DNA of 64,000 nt, taken from the NCBI RefSeq assembly GCF_051433165.1, contig NZ_JBHMFS010000012.1:100308-164307 (forward strand), in the 5' to 3' direction. The position numbers and the translations under genes were made by a program. Below, piece by piece: positions 18,485 to 25,747 of this stretch (positions are counted from its first letter, which is position 1; each line of letters opens with the position of its first letter). The notes beneath the pieces are model-generated. The model saw only the letters and a program-made list of their open reading frames with translations, had not been told where the DNA came from and searched no databases. Origin of the DNA: Falsiroseomonas sp051433165 (lineage in GTDB: Bacteria; Pseudomonadota; Alphaproteobacteria; Acetobacterales; Acetobacteraceae).

Positions 18485-18510
18485 CCCTCTCCCCCGGATG
18501 GGGGAGAGGG
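18485..18510 (-). terminator. 11-bp perfect hairpin after the capsid gene
   Basis: An 11-base stem CCCTCTCCCCC / GGGGGAGAGGG closes a 4-base GGAT loop, 9 bases after the capsid stop. On the minus strand no T-run follows, so it is likelier an attenuator or a 3' mRNA-stabilising hairpin that lets capsid outproduce tail proteins than a full terminator. The same kind of CT-rich palindrome occurs as a dispersed repeat in some bacteria, which is an alternative origin. Confidence 0.55.
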
Positions 18511-18519
18511 CTTGTCGAA

Positions 18520-19359
18520 CTATTCGGCCGCGCGCATCCGCACGACACCGAAGTCGTCCACCAGCGCTGCGCCCTGGCTCATCATGTTGGAGACGAAATG
18601 CGCGGCGCGATCGCCATGCCAGGTGATGTCGGTCTCGACCTCCGACGCCGAGGCATGGCCGATCGCGGTGCGGTGGTAGAAGTAGCAATGCCGCAGCCCG
18701 CCCGAGAGCGTCAGGCCGGAATGCGGCATCCACATCGCGCCGAGCCAGCGCTTCGCCTGGCTGCCCTTCCACGGCAGCGCATCCTCGCCGATGTATTCGG
18801 AGGAGGAGAACTCATCGATCTCCAGAAGCTGCGACCACTGCTTCCAGCCGACCACGGCGTAGCGTCCGCCATCATCCGGCACTTCCGCCGCGCCCATCAT
18901 CTCGAAGGCGAGCAGCACCTTCGCCTTGGTCAGCCCATCGGCATCGGTCGTGCCGGCGGCGGTGCCGATCGCCTCGCGGGTCGAGGCATCGAGCGCGGCG
19001 ATGATCAGCTCATCCGTCTTGCGGCCCAGCGCGTAGGCGCCAGCATTCGCCACGACGTTGCGCTCATCCACATTGGTCTTCAGCTCATCCAGCCGGTCGA
19101 TCCAGTCGCCGGCGTAGTAGTCCTGCAGCACGCATTCGACCTGCGCGTGTTCCAGGTTCATCACGGGTACGGAGCCATGGCGCGTCTTCGCCGCGGCAAT
19201 GCCCTTGCCGACCTTCGGGAAGAAGGTGCTGGTGCCGGTCACGCCGGTCTTGGACCGCACGGTGGAGCGCAGCTTGCTGCCCTGGCGCTGATAGGCCTCA
19301 TGCACCTCCGCCTGGAACTGGCGGGTGAAGACGGCGTCGATCTGGGTGGAAGCGGACAT
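18520..19359 (-). CDS. major capsid protein
   Basis: A 279-residue protein starting MSASTQIDAVFTRQFQAEV, with KVGKGIAAAKTRHGSVPVMN, DYYAGDWIDRLDELKT, ANAGAYALGRKTDELIIAAL and a C-terminal DITWHGDRAAHFVSNMMSQG. This fits the major capsid proteins of small alphaproteobacterial podoviruses, including the segment with a conserved DE and the late tryptophan-histidine. It lies between scaffold and tail genes and is isolated by hairpins on both sides (18485-18510 and 19442-19474), consistent with high separate expression. Its size suggests a T=7 or smaller head; that is inference. Confidence 0.78.
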   Translation of the reverse strand: MSASTQIDAVFTRQFQAEVHEAYQRQGSKLRSTVRSKTGVTGTSTFFPKVGKGIAAAKTRHGSVPVMNLEHAQVECVLQDYYAGDWIDRLDELKTNVDERNVVANAGAYALGRKTDELIIAALDASTREAIGTAAGTTDADGLTKAKVLLAFEMMGAAEVPDDGGRYAVVGWKQWSQLLEIDEFSSSEYIGEDALPWKGSQAKRWLGAMWMPHSGLTLSGGLRHCYFYHRTAIGHASASEVETDITWHGDRAAHFVSNMMSQGAALVDDFGVVRMRAAE

Positions 19360-19441
19360 GCGATTTCCCTGTCAGGAAAAGGGGTTTTGCGAAGCGGCCG
19401 CGCGCGCCGGTTCCCCGGATGGGCCGGTGGCGCAGCTGAAG

Positions 19442-19474
19442 CCCGCAGCCCGCCAAAGGCGGGTTGCCTGCGGG
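19442..19474 (-). other. bulged hairpin between scaffold and capsid genes
   Basis: CCCGCAG and CCCGCC pair with GGCGGG and CTGCGGG around an AAA loop, with a 4-base TTGC bulge on one side. It lies 11 bases after the scaffold stop on the minus strand and about 80 bases ahead of the capsid start. No T-run follows. It could be a processing or stability element, or a weak terminator between scaffold and capsid messages. The rest of the 126-base gap holds no clear promoter. Confidence 0.45.
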
Positions 19475-19485
19475 AAAGGGGGGCG

Positions 19486-20229
19486 CTACTCGCCGACGAG
19501 GCGGCGAAAGCCTTCCGTCACGCGCTTGACGAAATCCGGCTCCCGCGTGCGCCAGTAGCGCGGGTCGCGCATCATCTTGCGCAGCTCGGCCTCATCCGGC
19601 CCGGCCTCGGCCTGCGCGTCGCGGGACAGGGACGGCTCCTTGCCCTCCATCATCCGGTGCAGCGCGACCACGCCATCGGCAGTGGAGGACAGCGCGGTGA
19701 ACACCGCCTCCGGCAGGTTCGCGCGGCCCCAGGCGGAAAGCTGGCCGGCGATGCGGCGGAAGCGATCCTCGCCACCGAAATGCGCGCGCAGCTTCTCCAC
19801 CTGCCGCCCGGCCTCGAATTCGGCGGCGGCTTCGGCGATCAGCGGCAGCAGGCGTTCGGCGGCCAGGTCATACACAAGCTGCACCTGGCGCGGGTTGAAG
19901 CCGGCCTCATGCAGGCGCTGGTTCACCGCGGAATCCGGCGTCAGCAGCTCATTCGGCGGCGTCACCTGGTATTCATCCGCGCTGTCCGGAATGCCGAGTG
20001 CGCGGCGCCAGCGCATCCGGTCCTCCTCCGGCGCGTCATCCGCCGGCGGGGCGAAGCGCTGGGACAGGCGGCGCTCCAGCTCGATGTAGGATTTCAGCAG
20101 CGCATCCACGCGCAGCGCGCCCTTCGCCTCGTCCCAGAATTTCTCGGGGATCTCGGCAGGGCGGGCGCTGGTGCTGGCGGTCCCCGTGCTGGCGATTTGG
20201 GTCGCGGCGTCGAGAAGGTTTTCGGACAT
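19486..20229 (-). CDS. capsid assembly scaffolding protein
   Basis: A 247-residue, charged, helical protein between portal and capsid genes, the place of the scaffold (gp9) in T7-like phages. Features are an early EIPEKFWDEAKGALRVDALLKSY, the block ELLTPDSAVNQRLHEAGFN, RQVQLVYDLAAERLLPL, and a C-terminal basic segment (DFVKRVTEGFRRLV), which is the usual capsid-binding end of scaffolds. The ATG at 20229 lies 11 bases after an AGGAG. An upstream GTG (20241) directly abuts that box and is less likely. Confidence 0.75.
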   Translation of the reverse strand: MSENLLDAATQIASTGTASTSARPAEIPEKFWDEAKGALRVDALLKSYIELERRLSQRFAPPADDAPEEDRMRWRRALGIPDSADEYQVTPPNELLTPDSAVNQRLHEAGFNPRQVQLVYDLAAERLLPLIAEAAAEFEAGRQVEKLRAHFGGEDRFRRIAGQLSAWGRANLPEAVFTALSSTADGVVALHRMMEGKEPSLSRDAQAEAGPDEAELRKMMRDPRYWRTREPDFVKRVTEGFRRLVGE

Positions 20230-20237
20230 GCCGATGC

Positions 20238-21662
20238 TCACTCCTGGTTCTGAGGGGTTACGGGCCGGATGATCTCCGGCGGCGCGCCGAGGGTGCGGGC
20301 CAGCCAGCGGGCGGCAGCCGGCGCGTCCAGCACCGCCGCCGCGTCCTTGCCCAACCCCGCGGCGGCTTGCAGGAACAGCAGCGTGTCGGAGGCATCGGCA
20401 CGCGCCTGCACACGGGCGAGTGGCGAGCTGTAGACCAGCCGCGCCTCCTGCCCATCGGCCAGCAGCGCCGGCACCTCGCCACGCCGCCGCAGCACGGCAA
20501 GGCAGCGCGCCACCAGCGGCGACAGCAGCTCCGCCTGCAACCGGCCATAGATCGCGCCGAGCAGGCGGATGGAGATGGCGCTGCGTTCCGTCACCTCCGT
20601 CGCCGTCATGCCGGCCTTGTCGGAAGCAGCGATCCGGTCGGCCAGCAGCGCGCCACGAATACGCGTTCGCAGGTCCTGCAGAATCAACTGCGAGACATCG
20701 AAATTGCCCGGCGCCGCCAGCGGCGTCAGGCCAGCGGAGCCCTGCGCCTTCGGGATGATGGCGCCCGGCACCAGCCGCACCGTGGCCGGGTTCAGCACGC
20801 CGTCATCCTCCGCCTGCCAGATGCCCGTGGCGGCGATGGAGGCGTTCTTCAGGATCAGCTCCACCACCTTGTTGGCGGTGCGGATATCCGGCAGCGCCTT
20901 GGCGACGGGGCCGCGGCCATAGGTTTCGCCAGGCACCTTCAGCCAGCGAAAGGCGATGAAGGGGTTTTCCGCAAAGCGCCCCTCCGCCAGCAATTCCGGC
21001 GCCCCCTCCCCGCCATCCAGCACCACGGCGAAGCGGTGGCCGGCACGCGCATCCGGCCACACCGCTTCCACCACGCGCAGCAGCGGCGGCTCGGCGTGGA
21101 CATCCTGCCGCGGCAGCGCGACCTGCGCCGCCGGCCAGCGCGCCCGGATTTCGGCCGGCGTCAGCCGCGCCGCGCGAAACACCGTGTCCAGCCGGCCGGA
21201 GGGACCTTCCTCCAGCACCGTCTCCCGCAGCGGCACCGCGGTGAAGCGAAGTGCGGAGGTCTCGCCAGGTGGCGCTTCCTCCACCAGCAGCACGGCGGTG
21301 CCGGTGACCACCAGTTCGAGAAAAGCCTGATGCAGTTCCAACGCGAAGTTGGAACGGTCGAGATGCCCTTGCAGCGTCTCCGCCGCATCCTCCAGCACCC
21401 GCGCCACAGCCTGCGCCGCCGGGCCTTCCGCCACCTTCCGCGTCGGCGCCAGGCCGAACCAGCGCGACCAGGGCGGCGCCAGTTCGGCCAGCAGGGACGC
21501 CGCAAGCTGTTCCGCCGCATCCGCCGCCGTCGCATCGAACAGCGGCGCGGCATTGGCGGCCGGCAAAGCGTGGTCGTAGCAATCCTGCCACCGCCCCTCC
21601 AGCGGCCGGCGCCGGGCGGCGGCGCGGGCGTGGCGGGCGAGGATCTGTTCGGGTGTCATCAT
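20238..21662 (-). CDS. portal (head-tail connector) protein
   Basis: A 474-residue portal of the T7 gp8-like head-to-tail connector family. Early features are PLEGRWQDCYDHALPAANA and the segment ADAAEQLAASLLAELAPPWS with RWFGL. The middle has ENPFIAFRWLKVPGETYGRG and PVAKALPDIRTANKVVELIL, which is the strongest family block, and then DKAGMTATEVTERSAISIR. It forms the 12-subunit ring through which DNA is packed. The start is one of two adjacent ATGs (21660-21662 or 21657-21659). Its last codons contain the ribosome site for the scaffold gene. Intact. Confidence 0.87.
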   Translation of the reverse strand: MMTPEQILARHARAAARRRPLEGRWQDCYDHALPAANAAPLFDATAADAAEQLAASLLAELAPPWSRWFGLAPTRKVAEGPAAQAVARVLEDAAETLQGHLDRSNFALELHQAFLELVVTGTAVLLVEEAPPGETSALRFTAVPLRETVLEEGPSGRLDTVFRAARLTPAEIRARWPAAQVALPRQDVHAEPPLLRVVEAVWPDARAGHRFAVVLDGGEGAPELLAEGRFAENPFIAFRWLKVPGETYGRGPVAKALPDIRTANKVVELILKNASIAATGIWQAEDDGVLNPATVRLVPGAIIPKAQGSAGLTPLAAPGNFDVSQLILQDLRTRIRGALLADRIAASDKAGMTATEVTERSAISIRLLGAIYGRLQAELLSPLVARCLAVLRRRGEVPALLADGQEARLVYSSPLARVQARADASDTLLFLQAAAGLGKDAAAVLDAPAAARWLARTLGAPPEIIRPVTPQNQE

Positions 21663-21667
21663 GTCCC

Positions 21668-21913
21668 TCACTCGCCCAGCAGGCTTTTGCGCACCGCATT
21701 GCCCGGCGCCGGTGCCAGCACGCCGCGGGCGGAGGTGGCGATGGTGCCGGCCAGGCCGCGGCGGGCGCGGTCCAGCGCCCGCTGGCGGGCCTGGCGCGCG
21801 GCATCCTCGGCCGAGGCCTCGGTGACGGCGGCTTTCTCGGTCGCGGCCTCGACCGCGTTGTTGGTGTCCGTCGCGGTCACGACCGGCTTCGGCGCCTGGA
21901 ACAGGCCACCCAT
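21668..21913 (-). CDS. small protein ahead of portal, unknown
   Basis: An 81-residue protein: a short MGGLFQAPKPVVTATD start, then an alanine- and arginine-rich helix (DAARQARQRALDRARRGL), ending APAPGNAVRKSLLGE. The MGGLF start with an AP-rich end is seen in several small podoviral proteins encoded just before the portal. An AGGAAG box lies 7 bases upstream. It is the first gene after the terminator at 21955-21989, so it probably begins the structural transcript. Function unknown. Confidence 0.6.
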   Translation of the reverse strand: MGGLFQAPKPVVTATDTNNAVEAATEKAAVTEASAEDAARQARQRALDRARRGLAGTIATSARGVLAPAPGNAVRKSLLGE

Positions 21914-21954
21914 GCGCGCTTCCTTCGGATCGGGTTGGCTCCCGCGGCCCGGGC

Positions 21955-21989
21955 AAAAAAAGACCCGCCCGGCGAGGCCGGACGGGTCT
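21955..21989 (-). terminator. rho-independent terminator inside the phage cassette
   Basis: On the minus strand a 13-base stem with one mismatch (AGACCCGTCCGGC / GCCGGGCGGGTCT) closes a CTC loop and is followed directly by seven Ts. This is a strong intrinsic terminator. It lies after the two early small genes (22091-22986) and before the portal block, so the cassette appears split into a short upstream unit and a structural unit that needs read-through, antitermination or its own promoter. Confidence 0.88.
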
Positions 21990-22090
21990 GAGTTTGGGGG
22001 ACCGGGAGAGGAGGGTGCCGTGGGACGCAATTCGTCCCGTGGCAGGGGGTTGATAGACCGGGCGATGCGGCCTGTCAATATTTATTCCTA

Positions 22091-22543
22091 TTATTCCTGA
22101 ATATTTTCCTCTTGCAGCCCACCAAGCGCCCGGAACAGTTGGAACGGCGTCCACGCCACCGGCGCACCTTGGCCCAGCAGGGCACGGCAGAGCGCCACGC
22201 AGGTGAAGGGCGCGAGGCTCGGCAGGCGCTGCGGCCGCGGCTCCCCGGGCGTGAAGGGACCGAGCACGCGCAGACCGGCACGGCGGTAGAAGCCCGGCAG
22301 GTCGAAGCTGCCCTCCACCGGCAGGCGCGCCACCAGCAGCCGGCCCGAAAGCGGCTCCAGCACCGTCCAGCCGGACTCATCGCCGATCGCGGCGAAGCAG
22401 TGCCGGAAGCCAGGGCGCAGCAGGTGCAGCCAGGGCTGATCGGCCACGCCACCGAAGGCGATCCAGATGGCCTGGCCGGCATCCTCGGCCGCCCGGCGAT
22501 GCGCCAGGCGGCGGGTGGAGAGCGATTCCACGGCCCCGGTCAT
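22091..22543 (-). CDS. phage-linked protein of unknown function
   Basis: A 150-residue protein, start MTGAVESLSTRRLAHRRA. The centre reads AIWIAFGGVADQPWLHLLRPGFRHCFAAI and continues with beta-rich repeats and VGCxx-free loops ending in a CVALCRALLG helix. The early tryptophan/histidine-rich block resembles the short proteins encoded near DNA-packaging or cell-lysis genes in alphaproteobacterial phages, but I recognise no named family. It overlaps the upstream gene by 4 bases and its stop is ~100 bases ahead of the terminator. Codon use is host-like. Confidence 0.6.
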   Translation of the reverse strand: MTGAVESLSTRRLAHRRAAEDAGQAIWIAFGGVADQPWLHLLRPGFRHCFAAIGDESGWTVLEPLSGRLLVARLPVEGSFDLPGFYRRAGLRVLGPFTPGEPRPQRLPSLAPFTCVALCRALLGQGAPVAWTPFQLFRALGGLQEENIQE

Positions 22544-22986
22544 GCCGCGCGACCCCGGAAGGGCACCACTTCCGCTTCCTGCAACCCGCGCGGCGGGCCG
22601 CTGACGATGCCTTTGGCGCGCAATGGGAAATCCAGCCTTTCCATCGCCTCCCGCCATAGCCGCAGATCGCCCGCCTCCTGCGGGATGCGCGGGCTTGGGG
22701 ATTCATGCCTCTCCCCCCAGATACGCATGATGCGGGCATGGGCGAGATCGATGCGGCGCTGGCGGTACAGCCGGTCCAGGCACTTCACCACATCATCCGG
22801 CTCACAGGGCCGCACCACCAGGCCACGGCCGGCGCCGAGGCGCGCGCCGTCGCGCCGGGCGGTCAGCGCGGCCATGGTCCAGAACCAGGCATCCTCGGCG
22901 GAAGCGAAGGGTTGCGCGCGGTCCAGGCTGGCCAGGACAGGGGCGCGGCAGGGGGCGATGGACATGGAACGGGGGGTCCTCTGCAT
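22540..22986 (-). CDS. phage-linked protein of unknown function, first gene of the cassette
   Basis: A 148-residue protein. Recognisable features are an aromatic block ASAEDAWFWTMAALTARRDG, then CEPDDVVKCLDRLYRQRRI with LAHARIMRIWGERH, and a basic tail. It may bind nucleic acid given its arginine-rich helices, but no family is recognised. The ATG at 22984-22986 has an AGGA 6 bases upstream, inside the right part of the candidate operator palindrome at 22992-23010, so its translation start region and the operator overlap. An internal ATG at 22963 is a weaker alternative. It is the promoter-proximal gene opposite the S24 repressor. Confidence 0.6.
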   Translation of the reverse strand: MQRTPRSMSIAPCRAPVLASLDRAQPFASAEDAWFWTMAALTARRDGARLGAGRGLVVRPCEPDDVVKCLDRLYRQRRIDLAHARIMRIWGERHESPSPRIPQEAGDLRLWREAMERLDFPLRAKGIVSGPPRGLQEAEVVPFRGRAA

Positions 22987-23145
22987 GTCGATTCCTGAAC
23001 AAAACAGGAACAACGACGGCTTAACAAGTTCTACCCCGGGTTGCAAGGATATCGTTCCTATTGCATCGCGACTCGAAACCTAGGATGTCCAACCCAGGAT
23101 GCGGCGCCCTGCGCGCCATCTTCCGAGTCGAGGATTGCCCTGGTC
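22987..23145. promoter_or_regulatory. divergent control region between cassette and repressor, candidate operators
   Basis: This 159-base gap is the most AT-rich stretch nearby and separates the cassette from its divergent repressor. It contains a palindrome TTCCTG-N7-CAGGAA (22992-23010), a GTTCC half-site at 23054-23058 within AGGATATCGTTCCT, and an AGTTCT at 23027-23032. These share a GTTCC/GGAAC core, as expected for repeated operators of one repressor. A TTGCAA hexamer on the minus strand near 23041 could be a -35 for the cassette, but no good -10 follows. Confidence 0.5.
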
Positions 23146-23793
23146 ATGCGGCATGAGGATATCTGGCGGGCGATCGACGCCCTGGCCGCCGAACACGGCC
23201 TCTCCGCCTCCGGCCTTGCGCGCCGGGCCGGGCTGGATGCCACCGCCTTCAACCCCTCCAAGCGCACCGGGGTGGATGGCCGGGCGCGCTGGCCCTCCAC
23301 CGAGAGCGTGGCCAAGGTGCTCAGCGCCACCGGCACGGGGTTCGAGGCCTTCGCCTCGCTCGTCACCGGCGCCCCGGCCCTGTCCCGCGGTGGCCGCGCC
23401 GCCATTGCCCGGCGGATCCCGCTGATCGGCCTGGCGCAGGCGGGTGGTGACGGCTTCTTCGATGATGGCGGCTACCCGGTGGGCGGCGGCTGGGACGAGA
23501 TCTCGGTGCCCGACGTGCCCGACCCCAACGCCTATGCGCTGGAGATCAGCGGCGAGAGCATGGAGCCGGTGTTCCGCGATGGCGACGTGGTCATCGTCTC
23601 CCCCGGTGCGCCGGTCCGCCGCGGCGACCGCGTGGTGGTCCGCACCCGACAAGGAGAGGTGATGGCGAAGGAGCTGCTGCGCCAATCCGCCCGCCGGGTG
23701 GAGCTCGCCAGCCTGAACCCGGCACATCCGAACTACAGCTTCGACCTGGCGGAGCTGGCCTGGATGCACCGCATCATTTGGGCGACCCAATAG
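23146..23793 (+). CDS. S24/LexA-like HTH repressor with autocleavage domain
   Basis: A 215-residue regulator. Residues 1-75 form a divergent helix-turn-helix (DALAAEHGLSASGLARRAGL). A linker leads to GLAQAGGDGF, where A99-G100 matches the Ala-Gly self-cleavage bond of LexA and CI. The peptidase part has the catalytic S138 in SGESMEPVFRDGD and K175 in VMAKEL. Such proteins are cut when RecA is activated by DNA damage, freeing the operon they repress. The ATG gives MRHEDIWRAID; 35 more codons are open upstream but without a ribosome site. It is divergent from the virion cassette. A host-encoded relative (PrtR-like) is an alternative. Confidence 0.85.
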   Translation: MRHEDIWRAIDALAAEHGLSASGLARRAGLDATAFNPSKRTGVDGRARWPSTESVAKVLSATGTGFEAFASLVTGAPALSRGGRAAIARRIPLIGLAQAGGDGFFDDGGYPVGGGWDEISVPDVPDPNAYALEISGESMEPVFRDGDVVIVSPGAPVRRGDRVVVRTRQGEVMAKELLRQSARRVELASLNPAHPNYSFDLAELAWMHRIIWATQ

Positions 23794-23809
23794 GGGAACA
23801 CAGTAGCGT

Positions 23810-25747
23810 TCAGCGCGAAGGCAGCAGCGGCGCCAGCGTCTCCAGATCCGTCTCCGCCCGGCAGGCCAAATAGCGCGGGCCGTCGCCCGGCTTCGGGGCG
23901 CCGATCGGGAAGGCGGTCAGCCCGATATCGCCATACACACGCAGCAGCCCCGGCCCCACGCGCCAGAAGGCCGCAGCCAGACCGGCACGCTCGCACATGT
24001 CGCGGAAGCGCCAGATGGCGGAAATGCGGTCCCGCTCCTCCCCCGCCGGATCGCCCAGCGCCATCAGGATGCCGTCGCGCCGCACGAAGGCAAAGCCGGC
24101 GCGGCCCGACTCGCCGAACACCGCGCCATCGGCGATCTCCGGTGCCTCCGCCCCCAGCGCCTTCAGCCGCGCCCGCACCTCCGGCCCCCAGGGTTCCGGC
24201 TTGATCCGGGCCGGCCGCAGCAGGCGCACCGCGGCCACCAGCAGCAGCACGGCCGCCAGGCCCACGGAAAAGCGCAGGCTGTCCGGCGACAGCGGGGATG
24301 CGACCACGCCCCACCAGCTATCCCCCGCCACCTTGCCGCCATAACTGACCAGCGCCAGCATCAGCGCACACAGCCCCACCACCACCAGCGGCAGCAGCGT
24401 GGCACCGGCCAGCGGTTCCTTCATCAGCCGCGCGGTGCGGTAAAAGGCGCTGCGCAGCGCTGCCAGCAATCCCGCCACCAGCAGGAAGGCGCCCCATAGC
24501 CACCAGCCATCCTCTCGCAGCCAGCAGATCAGCGCGCCGGTCAGCAGCAGGAAAATGCCGGTGCCCCAGGCCAGTGTCAGCCGCCGCAGCAGCCCGTAGG
24601 CCATCACCAGCAGCAGCGACCCAATCAGCGAGGCCGCGAAATGCGAGGCCACCGCCGCCTCATACCCCGCCCAGGCCGCCACCGCCGTATCCCGCGCCGG
24701 CAGCGCGCCGACGAAGATCAGCAGCGCGCCGCCGAGGCCGACCAGGCCCGCAATCGCCGGCACCTCCAGCGAGTCAGTTACGCCCTGTTCCACGGCGAAG
24801 CGCTTCAGCGCGTGGCGGCGCTGCGCGATCTCGAAGCCCGCGAACAGGATGCCGGCCAGGAACAGCGGCACGATGTAGTAATACAGCCGGAACAGCAGCA
24901 GCGCGCCGACCACCTGCGCCGGCGGCAGCCAGGGCGCGAGCCCGATCAAGATGGCGCCGTCGAACACGCCGATGCCGCCCGGCAGGCTGGCGGCGATGCC
25001 CGCGGTATAGGCCGCCACATAGATGCCGAGGAATCGCAGGAAGGTCAGCCCCTCCGCCGGCGGCAGCAGGCTGTAGAAGATCATCGCCGTGACCGCGACA
25101 TCGACGCTGGCCAGCGCGGTCTGCGCCACCGCCATGCGGAAGCCGGGCAGGTCGATCTTGTGCTTGAAGATCGTCACATGGCTGCGAATGCGCGACAGCG
25201 TCACATAGGCGATCACCGCGGCCCACATCGCCAAGCCCACGATCCGCATGGCCCAATGCGGCACGTGGTCACCCAGGCCCGGCACCACCTCCGGCTCCAC
25301 CAGCAGCACCAGCCCGCCAAGGGCAAAGCCGCCGAGGCCGAAGGTCAGGCTGGTGAAGGCCACCACCTTGGCAATCGCCAGCGGCGGCAGCCCCCAGGCG
25401 GCGTAGAAGCGGTAGCGCACCGCCGCGCCGGAAACCGCGGCGAAGCCCAGGTTGTGCGCCAGCGTGTAGGCGCAGAAGGAGGCCAGCGAGGTGCGCGCAT
25501 AGCTCACCGGATAGCCGGCATAGACGCTGCCCAACCGGTCGTAGATGGTCAGGATCGCATAGGCCAGTACGGTCCATCCGGCGGCGATCCACAGCGTGAC
25601 GGGGGAGATCGCGGCCAGCGAGGCGCGGATATCCGCCACCGACAGGCTACGGAACTCCTTCTGCACCACCCAGATGGCGGCAATCAGCAGCAGCACGCCG
25701 AAGGCCGCCACACCGTGGCGGCGAAGCAGCCCGCCGAGCTTCTTCAC
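23810..25747 (-). CDS. MprF-like membrane protein with truncated lysyltransferase domain
   Basis: A 645-residue protein. The first ~510 residues are a multi-pass LPG_synthase_TM domain (about 13 hydrophobic segments) with the family motifs SLPGGIGVFDGAIL and LLLFRLYYYIVP. The cytoplasmic DUF2156 domain begins normally (FVRRDGILMALGDPAG, then IWRFRDMCERAG, LRVYGDIGLT) but stops ~115 residues in, where full MprF proteins have ~200 more and total ~850. Lysyl transfer to phosphatidylglycerol is therefore doubtful; lipid flipping might remain. The stop is 17 bases from the end of the S24 gene, at the edge of the phage region. It overlaps lysS by 4 bases. Confidence 0.8.
   Translation of the reverse strand: MKKLGGLLRRHGVAAFGVLLLIAAIWVVQKEFRSLSVADIRASLAAISPVTLWIAAGWTVLAYAILTIYDRLGSVYAGYPVSYARTSLASFCAYTLAHNLGFAAVSGAAVRYRFYAAWGLPPLAIAKVVAFTSLTFGLGGFALGGLVLLVEPEVVPGLGDHVPHWAMRIVGLAMWAAVIAYVTLSRIRSHVTIFKHKIDLPGFRMAVAQTALASVDVAVTAMIFYSLLPPAEGLTFLRFLGIYVAAYTAGIAASLPGGIGVFDGAILIGLAPWLPPAQVVGALLLFRLYYYIVPLFLAGILFAGFEIAQRRHALKRFAVEQGVTDSLEVPAIAGLVGLGGALLIFVGALPARDTAVAAWAGYEAAVASHFAASLIGSLLLVMAYGLLRRLTLAWGTGIFLLLTGALICWLREDGWWLWGAFLLVAGLLAALRSAFYRTARLMKEPLAGATLLPLVVVGLCALMLALVSYGGKVAGDSWWGVVASPLSPDSLRFSVGLAAVLLLVAAVRLLRPARIKPEPWGPEVRARLKALGAEAPEIADGAVFGESGRAGFAFVRRDGILMALGDPAGEERDRISAIWRFRDMCERAGLAAAFWRVGPGLLRVYGDIGLTAFPIGAPKPGDGPRYLACRAETDLETLAPLLPSR

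Larger units (their letters stand above)
10351..22986 (-). mobile_element. podovirus-type virion cassette (prophage remnant or domesticated particle)
   Basis: Fourteen minus-strand genes and one small plus-strand gene make up a nearly continuous head, tail and lysis module. From the promoter end: three small genes, portal, scaffold, major capsid, gp11-like and gp12-like tail tube proteins, small virion protein, tail fibre, small gene, large terminase, holin-like protein and SleB-type hydrolase. Every structural frame is intact and base composition matches the host. Missing are integrase, excisionase, RNA or DNA polymerase, primase and the large internal virion proteins of T7-like phages. No att-like duplication was noticed at its edges. 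The S24 repressor at 23146-23793 is probably the switch. Confidence 0.8.

Noticed and set aside
10351..23793. Complete inducible prophage
   Set aside because: No integrase, replication or RNA polymerase genes and no att-like repeats seen; called a virion cassette only.
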